Part shown: positions 15,962 to 25,986 of the stretch, one piece after another | Layout: each line of letters opens with the position of its first letter | How positions within the stretch are numbered: position 1 is the first letter of the stretch | DNA from: Maricaulis virginensis | GTDB taxonomy: Bacteria > Pseudomonadota > Alphaproteobacteria > Caulobacterales > Maricaulaceae | Direction: 5' to 3' | Length of the DNA stretch: 64,000 bases | Assembly (NCBI RefSeq): GCF_027922185.1 | Contig: NZ_BSFE01000003.1 | Span: forward strand, 248,001-312,000 | The notes under the pieces: generated by a model | Told to the model about the DNA's origin: nothing | Seen by the model: only the letters and a program-made list of their open reading frames with translations | Databases searched by the model: none | Translations under genes and position numbers: made by a program

Positions 15962-16543
15962 TCAGCATTCTATTTCCTCGAGCGCGATCAGCTCCGCGCG
16001 CTGCAGATCGATCGTGTTGCGCTCGAAATCCCAATCCGGCCAGATGCCGATATAGCCGTGATCCCAGACGCAGGTGGGAGGGGATACGTCAAAGGTGATG
16101 TCCTGATAGTCGTCACCGACAGCGTAGCGTTCCCATCCGTCCTGGCCGATCCCCGGCAGGAAGACGTTGAAGCGCACGCCTTCCGCCGGCTGGTCGCTGG
16201 CGGCGCGGACCCGGAAGGTCAGGCGGAGGCGCCGGCCCTGCAAGGCCTCCAGCTCATTGGGCGCCAGTGCGAAAAAGGCCCCCGCCGACTGCATGCCATC
16301 CAGCGGTCCGCGCGATGCCGCGACGCGCACGAAGGCGGTCTGCCCCTCGGTCAGGAAGGTCGCTTCCAGCCCGTTGCCCGTGCCGATCGCGTTCAGCGTA
16401 TCGCCTTCATAGACCAGGCCCTCCGCCTGGATCTGTTCCGGTGTCCGCTTGGCGGAATCGCCGAAAGCGAGGGCGCCGGCGACCATGCCGCCCGTGACGA
16501 GGGCGGCGATCGGGTAGAAGGCCCAGTCAGGCAAGGAAAACAT
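15962..16543 (-). CDS. Hypothetical membrane-anchored protein
   Basis: A 193-residue protein of unknown function. Residues 1-27 contain one hydrophobic helix (WAFYPIAALVTGGMVAGALAFG) that acts as an uncleaved anchor or signal. The remainder is a predicted beta-rich extracytoplasmic domain (LRLTFRVRAASDQPAEGVRFNVFLPG, and YQDITFDVSPPTCVWDHGYIGIWPDWDF). The alternating strands and the SDQ/VRF pattern recall carbohydrate-binding-module-like jelly rolls, but no family can be named. Two cysteines are present, one in PPTCVW and one as the last residue. It ends 8 bp from the convergent glycosyltransferase gene. Confidence 0.65.
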   Translation of the reverse strand: MFSLPDWAFYPIAALVTGGMVAGALAFGDSAKRTPEQIQAEGLVYEGDTLNAIGTGNGLEATFLTEGQTAFVRVAASRGPLDGMQSAGAFFALAPNELEALQGRRLRLTFRVRAASDQPAEGVRFNVFLPGIGQDGWERYAVGDDYQDITFDVSPPTCVWDHGYIGIWPDWDFERNTIDLQRAELIALEEIEC

Positions 16544-16749
16544 CGCGCATCCCGTGATCGCGTTACCGGAGCGACTGTTTGGCCCTTGATGCGCAGAAGG
16601 TCAATCGCGCCGTCTCGCCCGTGCATGGTCTGCAACGGACTCAAATTGGCCGCGTTTTGCTGATGACATCTGCCACGAACGCCAGTGTGTCCGGCGGAAA
16701 ACTTGAGAGGTCACTTGAACTTTTCACCGACGCAGCCGATTCTGGACGT

Positions 16750-17040
16750 ATGAACGTGCGTCCGGAATTGCCCGCAGATCCGCTCAAGGAGGCCGTAGCC
16801 CGGCTCGACGGCGCGATGACGCGTGTCGAACGCGTGGCCGGCCGTATGCGGTCCCGCGTCGAACGGGCCGAGACGGCGGCCGACCAGGCCCGCAACGCCG
16901 ATGACGACCGGGCGCGGCTGGCCGAAGCCCTGGACGAGGCGCGCGGCCGTGAGGCAGCGCTGCATCAGGCTGCCCAGGAAGCCTCCGATGCGCTCGACCG
17001 GGCGATCGAGGATTTGCGTGGTCTGGCGGGTGAGGAGTAG
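16750..17040 (+). CDS. DUF4164 coiled-coil protein upstream of zapA
   Basis: A 96-residue highly charged protein that is almost entirely one predicted coiled coil (ARLDGAMTRVERVAGRMRSRVERAETAADQ and on). It matches the DUF4164 family, which in alphaproteobacteria is regularly found directly before zapA. The position suggests a role with the FtsZ ring, but none is proven. The ATG at 16750 gives the usual family length; an ATG at 16663 would add 29 residues of unrelated sequence. It ends 5 bp before zapA, so the two are one operon. Confidence 0.8.
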   Translation: MNVRPELPADPLKEAVARLDGAMTRVERVAGRMRSRVERAETAADQARNADDDRARLAEALDEARGREAALHQAAQEASDALDRAIEDLRGLAGEE

Positions 17041-17045
17041 GCGGC

Positions 17046-17468
17046 ATGTCCAAGGTCACCGTGACGCTCAATGGCCGCGAATTCACCATCGGCTGCGAAG
17101 ACGGCCAGGAAGCCTATCTGCGCGAGCTGGCCGGACAGCTTGATGCGCGCGTCGGCGGGATTGTCGAGCAGGTCGGCCAGATCGGCGACGTCCGGCTCCT
17201 GCTGATGGCGGCCCTGATGCTTATTGACGAGCACAAGGAAACCGAGCGGCGGATCGAGGCGCTGGAAAACCATATCGAGCGGCTGCGCCACGAACGTCAT
17301 GGGGCGGCGAGCCTGCAGGCCGAAGAACGCCAGCGCATGGTGAGCTGCCTGATCGATGTGGCCGAACGTCTGGAGGCCTTTGCCGCCGATCTGGAGGGCG
17401 AGCCGCCGGCCGGGCCGGGTGAGGAAGACGGGACCCCCGCTGCGCACCTCGCGGATGCCCGCGCTTGA
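17046..17468 (+). CDS. zapA: Cell division protein ZapA
   Basis: A 140-residue FtsZ-ring stabiliser. The N-terminal globular part reads KVTVTLNGREFTIGCEDGQEAYLRELAGQLDARVGGI, followed by the RLLLMAALMLIDEH helix and a coiled coil (ETERRIEALENHIERLRHERHG). ZapA binds FtsZ and bundles its filaments at mid-cell. The C-terminal 25 residues are a low-complexity acidic and alanine-rich tail beyond the family core. The zapA - 6S RNA - fau order seen here is conserved in proteobacteria and supports all three calls. Confidence 0.93.
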   Translation: MSKVTVTLNGREFTIGCEDGQEAYLRELAGQLDARVGGIVEQVGQIGDVRLLLMAALMLIDEHKETERRIEALENHIERLRHERHGAASLQAEERQRMVSCLIDVAERLEAFAADLEGEPPAGPGEEDGTPAAHLADARA

Positions 17469-17499
17469 GACTGGCGCCGGAAAACGCCACATAGACACC

Positions 17500-17666
17500 G
17501 TGACGGTTATCTGCTGCGTGCGACAGGAGCGTTTATCCCGCTGACCGTACATCTCCACGAGGGAGCTGCCTCTGTTCGGGACCGTGGTCCCTTGCAAGCG
17601 GCGCCCACCTGAATTGTCGGGTCCGTGGGGATACACACGCACCACCGGCGCAAGTGGAGCCGTCAC
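17500..17666 (+). ncRNA. ssrS: 6S RNA
   Basis: The roughly 165-nt gap between zapA and fau is the conserved site of 6S RNA, which binds and sequesters the housekeeping RNA polymerase. The sequence folds as a long interrupted hairpin. The terminal stem pairs GTGACGG (17500-17506) with CCGTCAC (17660-17666). An internal stem pairs TGCGTG (17515-17520) with CACGCA (17636-17641). A GGGAC/GTCCC apical hairpin lies at 17578-17591, leaving an unpaired centre like the 6S bubble. A plausible promoter, TTGAGA at 17465 and CATAGA at 17490, ends just before position 17500. Ends are approximate; identity rests on synteny plus fold. Confidence 0.78.
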
Positions 17667-17686
17667 ACCCGCTGTCCGCCAGGATC

Positions 17687-18262
17687 ATGACTGAAACGAC
17701 TGACGCAAAATCCGTCCTGAGGCGCCGTCTGATCGCCGACCGCATTGCCGCATCGGCCGCCCGGCCGGAGGCCGGCGAACGGCTGGTTGATCATTTTGCG
17801 CCCAACTGGCGGCCGCGCGCCGGCATGGTCGTGGCGGGCTATCATCCGCTGCCGCACGAGATCGATCCCGGGCCGCTGATGGCGTCATTCGCCGCGGCGG
17901 GCGCCCAGCTCTGCCTGCCTGTCGTCCAGGGGCGGGACCGGCCACTGGTCTTCCGGTGCTGGCGCGCCGGCGACACGCTGGAAGCCCGGGCCTTCGGGGT
18001 GAAGGAACCGACCGACCGGGCACCCGAAACCGTGCCCGATCTGGTTCTTGTGCCGCTGGTCGGCGTGGATCGCCAGGGTGTGCGCCTGGGCTTCGGGGCG
18101 GGGTATTACGACCGCACGCTGGCCAGGCTGCGCAAAGCCGGCGAGGTGCGGGTCGTCGGGCTGGCCTATCCTGAACAATGCGTCGACCGCCTGCCTTGCG
18201 AGGATCATGACCAGCGTCTCGATGCGCTGGTCACCGACGAAGGCTGGCAGGCTTTCGCCTGA
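17687..18262 (+). CDS. fau: 5-formyltetrahydrofolate cyclo-ligase
   Basis: A 191-residue ATP-dependent enzyme converting 5-formyl-THF to 5,10-methenyl-THF, returning folate to the active one-carbon pool. Signatures are KSVLRRRLIADR at the N-terminus, AGYHPLPHEIDPGPL, the LVLVPLVGVDRQGVRLGFGAGYYDR motif that binds ATP and folate, and GLAYPEQCVDRLPCEDHDQRLD at the C-terminus. The ATG at 17687 follows AGGATC. It is the usual partner of 6S RNA and is probably expressed with it. Folate chemistry links it to the metF/metH genes 3 kb downstream. Confidence 0.93.
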   Translation: MTETTDAKSVLRRRLIADRIAASAARPEAGERLVDHFAPNWRPRAGMVVAGYHPLPHEIDPGPLMASFAAAGAQLCLPVVQGRDRPLVFRCWRAGDTLEARAFGVKEPTDRAPETVPDLVLVPLVGVDRQGVRLGFGAGYYDRTLARLRKAGEVRVVGLAYPEQCVDRLPCEDHDQRLDALVTDEGWQAFA

Positions 18263-18263
18263 G

Positions 18264-18297
18264 CACAAAAGGAAACGCCCCGCCGGATGGCAGGGCG
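18264..18297 (-). terminator. Rho-independent terminator of ahcY
   Basis: On the minus strand a CGCCC/GGGCG stem with an inner GCC/GGC pair (18276-18297) is followed by TTTCCTTTTG. It lies about 30 bp after the ahcY stop and just past the convergent fau gene. Confidence 0.7.
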
Positions 18298-18326
18298 CTC
18301 CGCATTCTTCAAAGCCCGGACGTGGC

Positions 18327-19754
18327 CTAGTAGCGATAGTGTTCCGCCTTGAAGGGGCCGGCCTGCGGCACGCCGATATAATCGGCCTGGTCGCTGGACA
18401 GTTCGGTCAGCTTGGCGCCCAGCTTGTCGAGGTGCAGGCGGGCGACCTTCTCGTCCAGGTGCTTGGGCAGGATGTAGACCTCGTTCTTGTATTCGTCGCC
18501 CTTCGTCCAGAGCTCGATCTGGGCGAGCGTCTGGTTGGTGAAGGAGGACGACATCACGAAGGAGGGGTGGCCGGTTGCATTGCCCAGATTCACCAGACGG
18601 CCTTCCGACAGCAGGATGATGCGGTTGCCATCCGGGAACTGCACGAGATCGACCTGCGGCTTCACATTGGTCCACTGGAAGTTCTTCAGGCTCTCGACCT
18701 GAATCTCGTTGTCGAAGTGGCCGATATTGCAGACGATCGCCATATCCTTCATGGCGCGCATGTGATCGACAGTGATGATGTCCTTGTTGCCGGTCGCGGT
18801 GACGAAGATGTCCATCTCGGCGGTGACATCGTCCAGGCGCACGACCTCGAAACCGTCCATGCAGGCCTGCAGGGCGCAGATCGGGTCGATCTCGGTGACA
18901 TAGACGCGGGCGCCGGCGCCGCGCAGCGACTCAGCCGAGCCCTTGCCGACATCGCCATAGCCGCAGACGACGGCCTTCTTGCCGGCCATCATCACGTCCG
19001 TGCCGCGGCGGATGGCGTCCACGAGGCTTTCGCGGCAGCCATAACGGTTGTCGAATTTCGACTTGGTCACGCTGTCATTGACGTTGATGGCCGGGAAGGG
19101 CAGCTCGCCGCGCTTGGCCATCTGGTAGAGGCGCATCACGCCGGTCGTGGTCTCTTCGGAGACGCCCTGGATGGCGCTCTTGGCCTTGGTGAACCAGCCC
19201 GGCGTGGCTTCGAAGCGCTTGCGGATCTGGGCGAAGAGTGCGGTCTCTTCCTCGGACTTCGGGTGATCCAGCAGGGAATGATCGGCTTCGGCCTTCTCGC
19301 CCAGGATCAGGTACATGGTGGCATCGCCGCCATCGTCCAGGATCATGTTGGCGGTTTCGCCGTTCGGCCAGTGGAAGATGGCGTCGGCATAGTCCCAGTA
19401 CTCTTCCAGCGTCTCGCCCTTGTAGGCGAAGACCGGGATTTTCTGCTCGGCGATGGCCGCCGCCGCATGGTCCTGGGTAGAGAAGATATTGCACGAGGCC
19501 CAGCGGACCTCGGCGCCCAGCGCGACCAAGGTCTCGATGAGAACCGCGGTCTGGATCGTCATGTGCAGGGAGCCGGCGATACGCGCGCCCTTCAGGGGCT
19601 GGGCCTTGCCGAATTCCTCACGCAGGGCCATCAGGCCCGGCATCTCGATCTCGGCCATCTCGATCTCGGTCCGGCCCCATTTGGCCAGCGAGATGTCCTT
19701 GATGACGTGGGGGTGGTCGGCGGCGAACTGGGTTTTATCCGCAACAGCAGTCAT
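18327..19754 (-). CDS. ahcY: Adenosylhomocysteinase
   Basis: A 475-residue NAD-dependent enzyme that hydrolyses S-adenosylhomocysteine to adenosine and homocysteine, closing the SAM cycle. The N-terminal substrate domain includes GSLHMTIQTAVLIETLVALGAEVRW and ASCNIFSTQDHAAAAI. The NAD site is VVCGYGDVGKGSAESLRGAGARVYVTEIDPICALQA. The C-terminus ends in the family HYRY, with the conserved Lys/Tyr that reach the NAD of the partner subunit. The 40-residue internal insertion typical of proteobacterial enzymes is present. It is downstream of metK on the same strand with 114 bp between. Confidence 0.97.
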   Translation of the reverse strand: MTAVADKTQFAADHPHVIKDISLAKWGRTEIEMAEIEMPGLMALREEFGKAQPLKGARIAGSLHMTIQTAVLIETLVALGAEVRWASCNIFSTQDHAAAAIAEQKIPVFAYKGETLEEYWDYADAIFHWPNGETANMILDDGGDATMYLILGEKAEADHSLLDHPKSEEETALFAQIRKRFEATPGWFTKAKSAIQGVSEETTTGVMRLYQMAKRGELPFPAINVNDSVTKSKFDNRYGCRESLVDAIRRGTDVMMAGKKAVVCGYGDVGKGSAESLRGAGARVYVTEIDPICALQACMDGFEVVRLDDVTAEMDIFVTATGNKDIITVDHMRAMKDMAIVCNIGHFDNEIQVESLKNFQWTNVKPQVDLVQFPDGNRIILLSEGRLVNLGNATGHPSFVMSSSFTNQTLAQIELWTKGDEYKNEVYILPKHLDEKVARLHLDKLGAKLTELSSDQADYIGVPQAGPFKAEHYRY

Positions 19755-19792
19755 GACCTTCAGGTCCTCTTCGTGTTTCGGGTTTCTGACGG

Positions 19793-19848
19793 GGCGCTGG
19801 ATGAGCGCCGGAAATACCGGGGCCGGCGCATGGGTGCGGCCGGCCCCG
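19793..19848 (-). terminator. Hairpins between metK and ahcY
   Basis: A 10-bp stem at 19818-19848 (CGGGGCCGGC pairing with GCCGGCCCCG) and a second hairpin at 19793-19809 (GGCGCT/AGCGCC) fill the metK-ahcY gap. The first is followed on the minus strand by GGTATTTCC, a poor U-tract, so it may end metK transcripts partly or attenuate ahcY. I looked for SAH or SAM riboswitch motifs here and did not find them. Confidence 0.45.
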
Positions 19849-19868
19849 TCTTATCGGTTTGGCGTGGT

Positions 19869-21035
19869 CTAGGCGAGCCCGCGCAGTGCATCCACCAGGT
19901 CGGTCTTCTCCCAGGAGAAGCCGCCATCCTCGGCCGGCTTGCGGCCGAAATGGCCGTAGGCCGCGGTGCGGGCATAGATCGGCCGGTTGAGCTTCAGATG
20001 GGTGCGGATGCCGCGGGGCGACAGGTCGACCAGCTGGCGCAGCGTGTCTTCCAGCTTCACCTCATCGACCTGGCCGGTGCCATGGCAGTCGACATAGAGC
20101 GAGAGCGGCTTGGACACGCCGATCGCATAGGACACCTGGATCGTGCAGCGCTTGGCCAGGCCGGCGGCCACGACATTCTTGGCCAGATAGCGGCAGGCAT
20201 AGGCGGCCGAGCGGTCGACCTTCGTCGGGTCCTTGCCCGAGAAGGCGCCGCCGCCGTGCGGTGCGGCGCCGCCATAGGTGTCGACGATGATCTTGCGGCC
20301 GGTGAGGCCGGCATCGCCGTCCGGGCCGCCGATCACGAAAGTGCCGGTCGGGTTGACGTAGAACTCGTCCTCCGGCGGCAGCCAGCCATCGGGCAGCACC
20401 TCCTCGACGACCGGACGGACCAGCTCGCGCACCTGGGCCTGGTCGAGATTGGCCTTGTGCTGGGTCGAGACGACGACGGACGTGATCCCGGCGGGAATGC
20501 CGTTCTCATAGCGCATTGTCACCTGGGACTTGGCGTCCGGCTCGAACTCCGGCCGTTCGCCGCTCTTGCGCAGCTCGGCCATCCGCTTGAGGATCTTGTG
20601 GGAATACAGGATCGGTGCGGGCATCAGCTCCGGCGTCTCGTCCGAGGCATAGCCGAACATGATGCCCTGGTCGCCAGCGCCTTCATCCTTGTCCTCGCCC
20701 GCATCCACGCCCTGTGCAATGTGCGCGGACTGTTCGTGCAGGAAATTCTGGAAGTTGGCGTGCTTCCAGTGGAAGCCTTCCTGCTCATAGCCGATATCGC
20801 GGACCGCCTCGCGGGCGGCCTGCTCGATCTCGTCATTGTCGATCTCTGCCGCACAGCGGATCTCGCCTGCCAGGATGATCTGGTTGGTCGTGGTCAGGGT
20901 CTCGCAGGCAACGCGCGCTTCGGGGTCCTTGGACAGGAAAAGGTCGACGATCGTGTCGGAGACACGGTCGCAAACCTTGTCCGGATGGCCTTCGGAAACG
21001 CTCTCGGAGGTAAAGATGTATGACGGTCTGCTCAC
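19869..21035 (-). CDS. metK: S-adenosylmethionine synthetase
   Basis: A 388-residue enzyme making S-adenosylmethionine from methionine and ATP. The N-terminus reads SRPSYIFTSESVSEGHPDKVCDRVSDTIVD with the catalytic His, GDQGIMFGYA is the methionine/ATP loop, and GGAAPHGGGAFSGKDPTKVDRSAAYA holds the phosphate-binding residues. I choose the GTG at 21035. It gives the standard family N-terminus and has GAGGA eight bases upstream. The ATG at 21048-21050 overlaps the upstream operator palindrome. The gene is divergent from metF, and its promoter region carries two related operators. Confidence 0.95.
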   Translation of the reverse strand: MSRPSYIFTSESVSEGHPDKVCDRVSDTIVDLFLSKDPEARVACETLTTTNQIILAGEIRCAAEIDNDEIEQAAREAVRDIGYEQEGFHWKHANFQNFLHEQSAHIAQGVDAGEDKDEGAGDQGIMFGYASDETPELMPAPILYSHKILKRMAELRKSGERPEFEPDAKSQVTMRYENGIPAGITSVVVSTQHKANLDQAQVRELVRPVVEEVLPDGWLPPEDEFYVNPTGTFVIGGPDGDAGLTGRKIIVDTYGGAAPHGGGAFSGKDPTKVDRSAAYACRYLAKNVVAAGLAKRCTIQVSYAIGVSKPLSLYVDCHGTGQVDEVKLEDTLRQLVDLSPRGIRTHLKLNRPIYARTAAYGHFGRKPAEDGGFSWEKTDLVDALRGLA

Positions 21036-21048
21036 TGCGCATATCCTC

Positions 21049-21068
21049 ATATAAAGATCGCTTTATAT
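21049..21068. promoter_or_regulatory. Methionine-regulator operator, metK side
   Basis: Perfect 8-bp arms ATATAAAG and CTTTATAT flank a four-base centre ATCG. It lies 13 bases upstream of the chosen metK start, so a bound protein would block the promoter or early transcription. It shares the ATAAAGAT-n-n-CTTTAT core with the metF-side site. The likely regulator is an ArsR-family SAH-responsive repressor such as SahR, which is inference. Confidence 0.65.
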
Positions 21069-21164
21069 CGCTTGGGGTAGAACAGATACGCGCACCGGAT
21101 GCAAGCCTCTTGGTGCAAACACGCCCGGCGGTCCGGCTGCAGCCACCCCCTTCCAATCCGTCTC

Positions 21165-21184
21165 ACATAAAGATATCTTTATGT
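21165..21184. promoter_or_regulatory. Methionine-regulator operator, metF side
   Basis: A perfect 20-bp palindrome, ACATAAAGATATCTTTATGT, centred about 100 bp before the metF start and 116 bp from the metK-side site. Two matching palindromes in the intergenic region of divergent metK and metF strongly suggest common repression by one methionine-cycle regulator. No such regulator gene is in the window. Confidence 0.75.
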
Positions 21185-21276
21185 CGTCATGTTATTGCGC
21201 TATATGTCGGTGCAAGCGAATTCGACATGCCCTGAAACACCGGCCGCGCGCCGGCAGGGCCAGCTGAAGGTGACCC

Positions 21277-22182
21277 ATGAGTGCGGACGGCAGTACGATA
21301 CAGGCCCGGAACGGACTGAACGTGTCCTTCGAATTCTTCCCGCCCAAGACCGAGGCGATGGAAGAGACGCTCTGGGAGTCGATTTCCCGGCTGGAGCCCC
21401 TGTCGCCGAACTTCGTGTCGGTGACCTATGGCGCCGGCGGCTCGACCCGCGACCGGACCCACCGGACCGTGCGGCGTATCGTGCGCGAGACCGGTATCCG
21501 GCCCGCCGCGCACCTGACCTGCGTGTCGGCCACGCGGGACGAGATCGATGATGTGATCCGCGACTACTGGTCTGCCGGTATCCGGCACATTGTCGCCCTG
21601 CGCGGCGATCCGCCGGACGGTATCGGCGAGGCCTACACGCCGCATCCGGGCGGCTATGCCAACGCCGCGGAACTCGCGGCCGGAATCCGCAAGATCGGCG
21701 ATTTCGAGATTTCCGTCGGCTGCTATCCGGAGAAGCATCCGGAGAGCCGCGATTTCGACTATGATATCGACCTGCTCAAGCAGAAGATCGACAATGGCGC
21801 CACGCGCGCCATCACCCAGTTCTTCTTCGAGCCGGACGTGTATTTCCGCTTCCGCGAACGGGCGGAGCGCGCCGGCATCACCATCCCGATCGTGCCGGGC
21901 ATCATGCTGCAGGCCAATTTCAACGGTCTCAAGCGGATGGCGGGGCTGTGCGGGGCCAGCCTGCCGGCCTGGCTGCACGAGGCCTATGACGGGCTCGACG
22001 AGGATGCAGGCACCCGCAAGCTGGTCACCGCCCACGTCGCCGCCAAGCTGTGCAGCAAGCTGCAGGCCGGCGGTGTCGACAATTTCCACTTCTACACGCT
22101 CAACCGGGCGGAGCTGGCGCTTTCCACCTGCCAGCTGCTCGGTGTGAAGGCCGAGCAGCGCGAAGCGGTGGGGGTGGCGTGA
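21277..22182 (+). CDS. metF: Methylenetetrahydrofolate reductase
   Basis: A 301-residue FAD enzyme of the TIM-barrel fold that reduces 5,10-methylene-THF to 5-methyl-THF, the methyl donor for MetH. Signatures are SFEFFPPKTEAMEETLWESI (catalytic Glu), FVSVTYGAGGSTRDRTHRTV, AHLTCVSATRDEID, HIVALRGDPP, and AITQFFFEPDVYFRFRERAERAGITIPIVPGIM. Length and motifs are complete. Its stop overlaps the start of the first metH gene (TGATG), so metF and both metH parts form one operon driven from the operator region upstream. Confidence 0.96.
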   Translation: MSADGSTIQARNGLNVSFEFFPPKTEAMEETLWESISRLEPLSPNFVSVTYGAGGSTRDRTHRTVRRIVRETGIRPAAHLTCVSATRDEIDDVIRDYWSAGIRHIVALRGDPPDGIGEAYTPHPGGYANAAELAAGIRKIGDFEISVGCYPEKHPESRDFDYDIDLLKQKIDNGATRAITQFFFEPDVYFRFRERAERAGITIPIVPGIMLQANFNGLKRMAGLCGASLPAWLHEAYDGLDEDAGTRKLVTAHVAAKLCSKLQAGGVDNFHFYTLNRAELALSTCQLLGVKAEQREAVGVA

Positions 22183-23240
22183 TGACATCAGGCGAACGAG
22201 TTGAAGCGCTTGCAGCGCTTGGCCGCGAGCGTGTCCTGATCCTGGACGGTGCGATGGGCACCCAGATCCAGGACCTCAAACTGGATGAAGAGGGTTATCG
22301 CGGCGAGCGTTTCGCCGACTGGCCGTCGGCGATCAAGGGCAATAACGACATCCTCAATCTCACCACGCCCGACGCCGTGAAGGCGATCCACAAGGCCTAT
22401 TTCGAGGCTGGTTCCGACATCGTCGAGACCAATACCTTCTCGGCCACCTCGATCGCCCAGGCCGATTACGGCATGCAGGAGCTCGCGCCCGAGATTGCGC
22501 GCGAAGGTGCGCGCCTGGCCCGCGAGGCCGCCGATGCGATCGAGGCGGAAACCGGCACGCCGCGCGGCGTGGCCGGGGCTATCGGGCCGACCAACAAGAC
22601 GCTGTCCATTTCGCCGGATGTGAACGATCCCGGATTCCGTGACATCGACTTCGAAACCATCCGCAAGGCCTATCACGAACAGGCCGCGGCCATGGCCGAG
22701 CATGTCGACTTCTTCCTGATCGAGACCGTGTTCGACACGCTCAATGCCAAGGCTGCCATCAAGGCACTGCTCGATCTGAAGGCTGAAACCGGCATCGACC
22801 GGCCGATCATGATTTCCGGTACGATCACCGACCGCTCCGGCCGCACCCTGTCCGGCCAGACGGCCGAGGCTTTCTGGTATTCCGTGCGCCATGCGCGTCC
22901 CTGGGCCGTCGGGCTGAACTGTGCGCTGGGGGCCGAGGAGATGCGGCCCTATATCGCCGAGATCGCCCGGGTCGCGGATACCCGCATCATCACCTATCCC
23001 AATGCCGGCCTGCCCAATGACATGGGCGAGTATGACGAGACCCCGGAAGAGACGTCCGGCTTCGTCGGCGAATGGGCGCGGTCGGGCCTGGTCAATATCC
23101 TGGGCGGGTGCTGCGGCACCACGCCGGAGCATATCCGGGCCATCGCTGAGTCCGTGAAGGGCGCCAAGCCGCGCCGTCCGGCCAGACGCGAGCGGGCGAT
23201 GCGCCTGTCCGGCCTCGAACCCTTCGAACTTTCCGCCTGA
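22182..23240 (+). CDS. metH: Methionine synthase, homocysteine-binding subunit (split MetH N-part)
   Basis: A 352-residue protein equal to the first module of cobalamin-dependent methionine synthase. It starts with RVLILDGAMGTQIQDLKLDEEGYRGERF and carries the zinc-thiolate ligands that activate homocysteine: Cys247 (GLNCALG), Cys310 and Cys311 (GGCCGTTPEH). The folate, cobalamin and reactivation modules are in the next gene, 13 bp downstream. The split occurs at the natural linker between modules, so both parts should act as a complex. Such splitting is known from Caulobacter and relatives and is not a frameshift: each half has its own start, and AAGG precedes the second. Confidence 0.95.
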   Translation: MTSGERVEALAALGRERVLILDGAMGTQIQDLKLDEEGYRGERFADWPSAIKGNNDILNLTTPDAVKAIHKAYFEAGSDIVETNTFSATSIAQADYGMQELAPEIAREGARLAREAADAIEAETGTPRGVAGAIGPTNKTLSISPDVNDPGFRDIDFETIRKAYHEQAAAMAEHVDFFLIETVFDTLNAKAAIKALLDLKAETGIDRPIMISGTITDRSGRTLSGQTAEAFWYSVRHARPWAVGLNCALGAEEMRPYIAEIARVADTRIITYPNAGLPNDMGEYDETPEETSGFVGEWARSGLVNILGGCCGTTPEHIRAIAESVKGAKPRRPARRERAMRLSGLEPFELSA

Positions 23241-23253
23241 AGGCAATTATTCC

Positions 23254-25914
<2,661 letters not shown>

Positions 25915-25986
25915 GTGCGGCGCCTGTCTTAGTGGTTGTTGCTACCTTGGGGAAACGATACACCATCGTTCATCCAGGGGAGTTCA

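Noticed and set aside
18048..21023. Long plus-strand open frame across ahcY and metK
   Set aside because: Both minus-strand genes are highly conserved enzymes. The plus-strand product has no recognisable motif and crosses their intergenic hairpins.
19755..21276. SAM or SAH riboswitch upstream of ahcY, metK or metF
   Set aside because: I looked for the SAH core (GAGGAGCGCTGC ... CAGGCTCG) and SAM-II type pseudoknot patterns and did not see them. Palindromic protein operators explain the metK-metF gap better.
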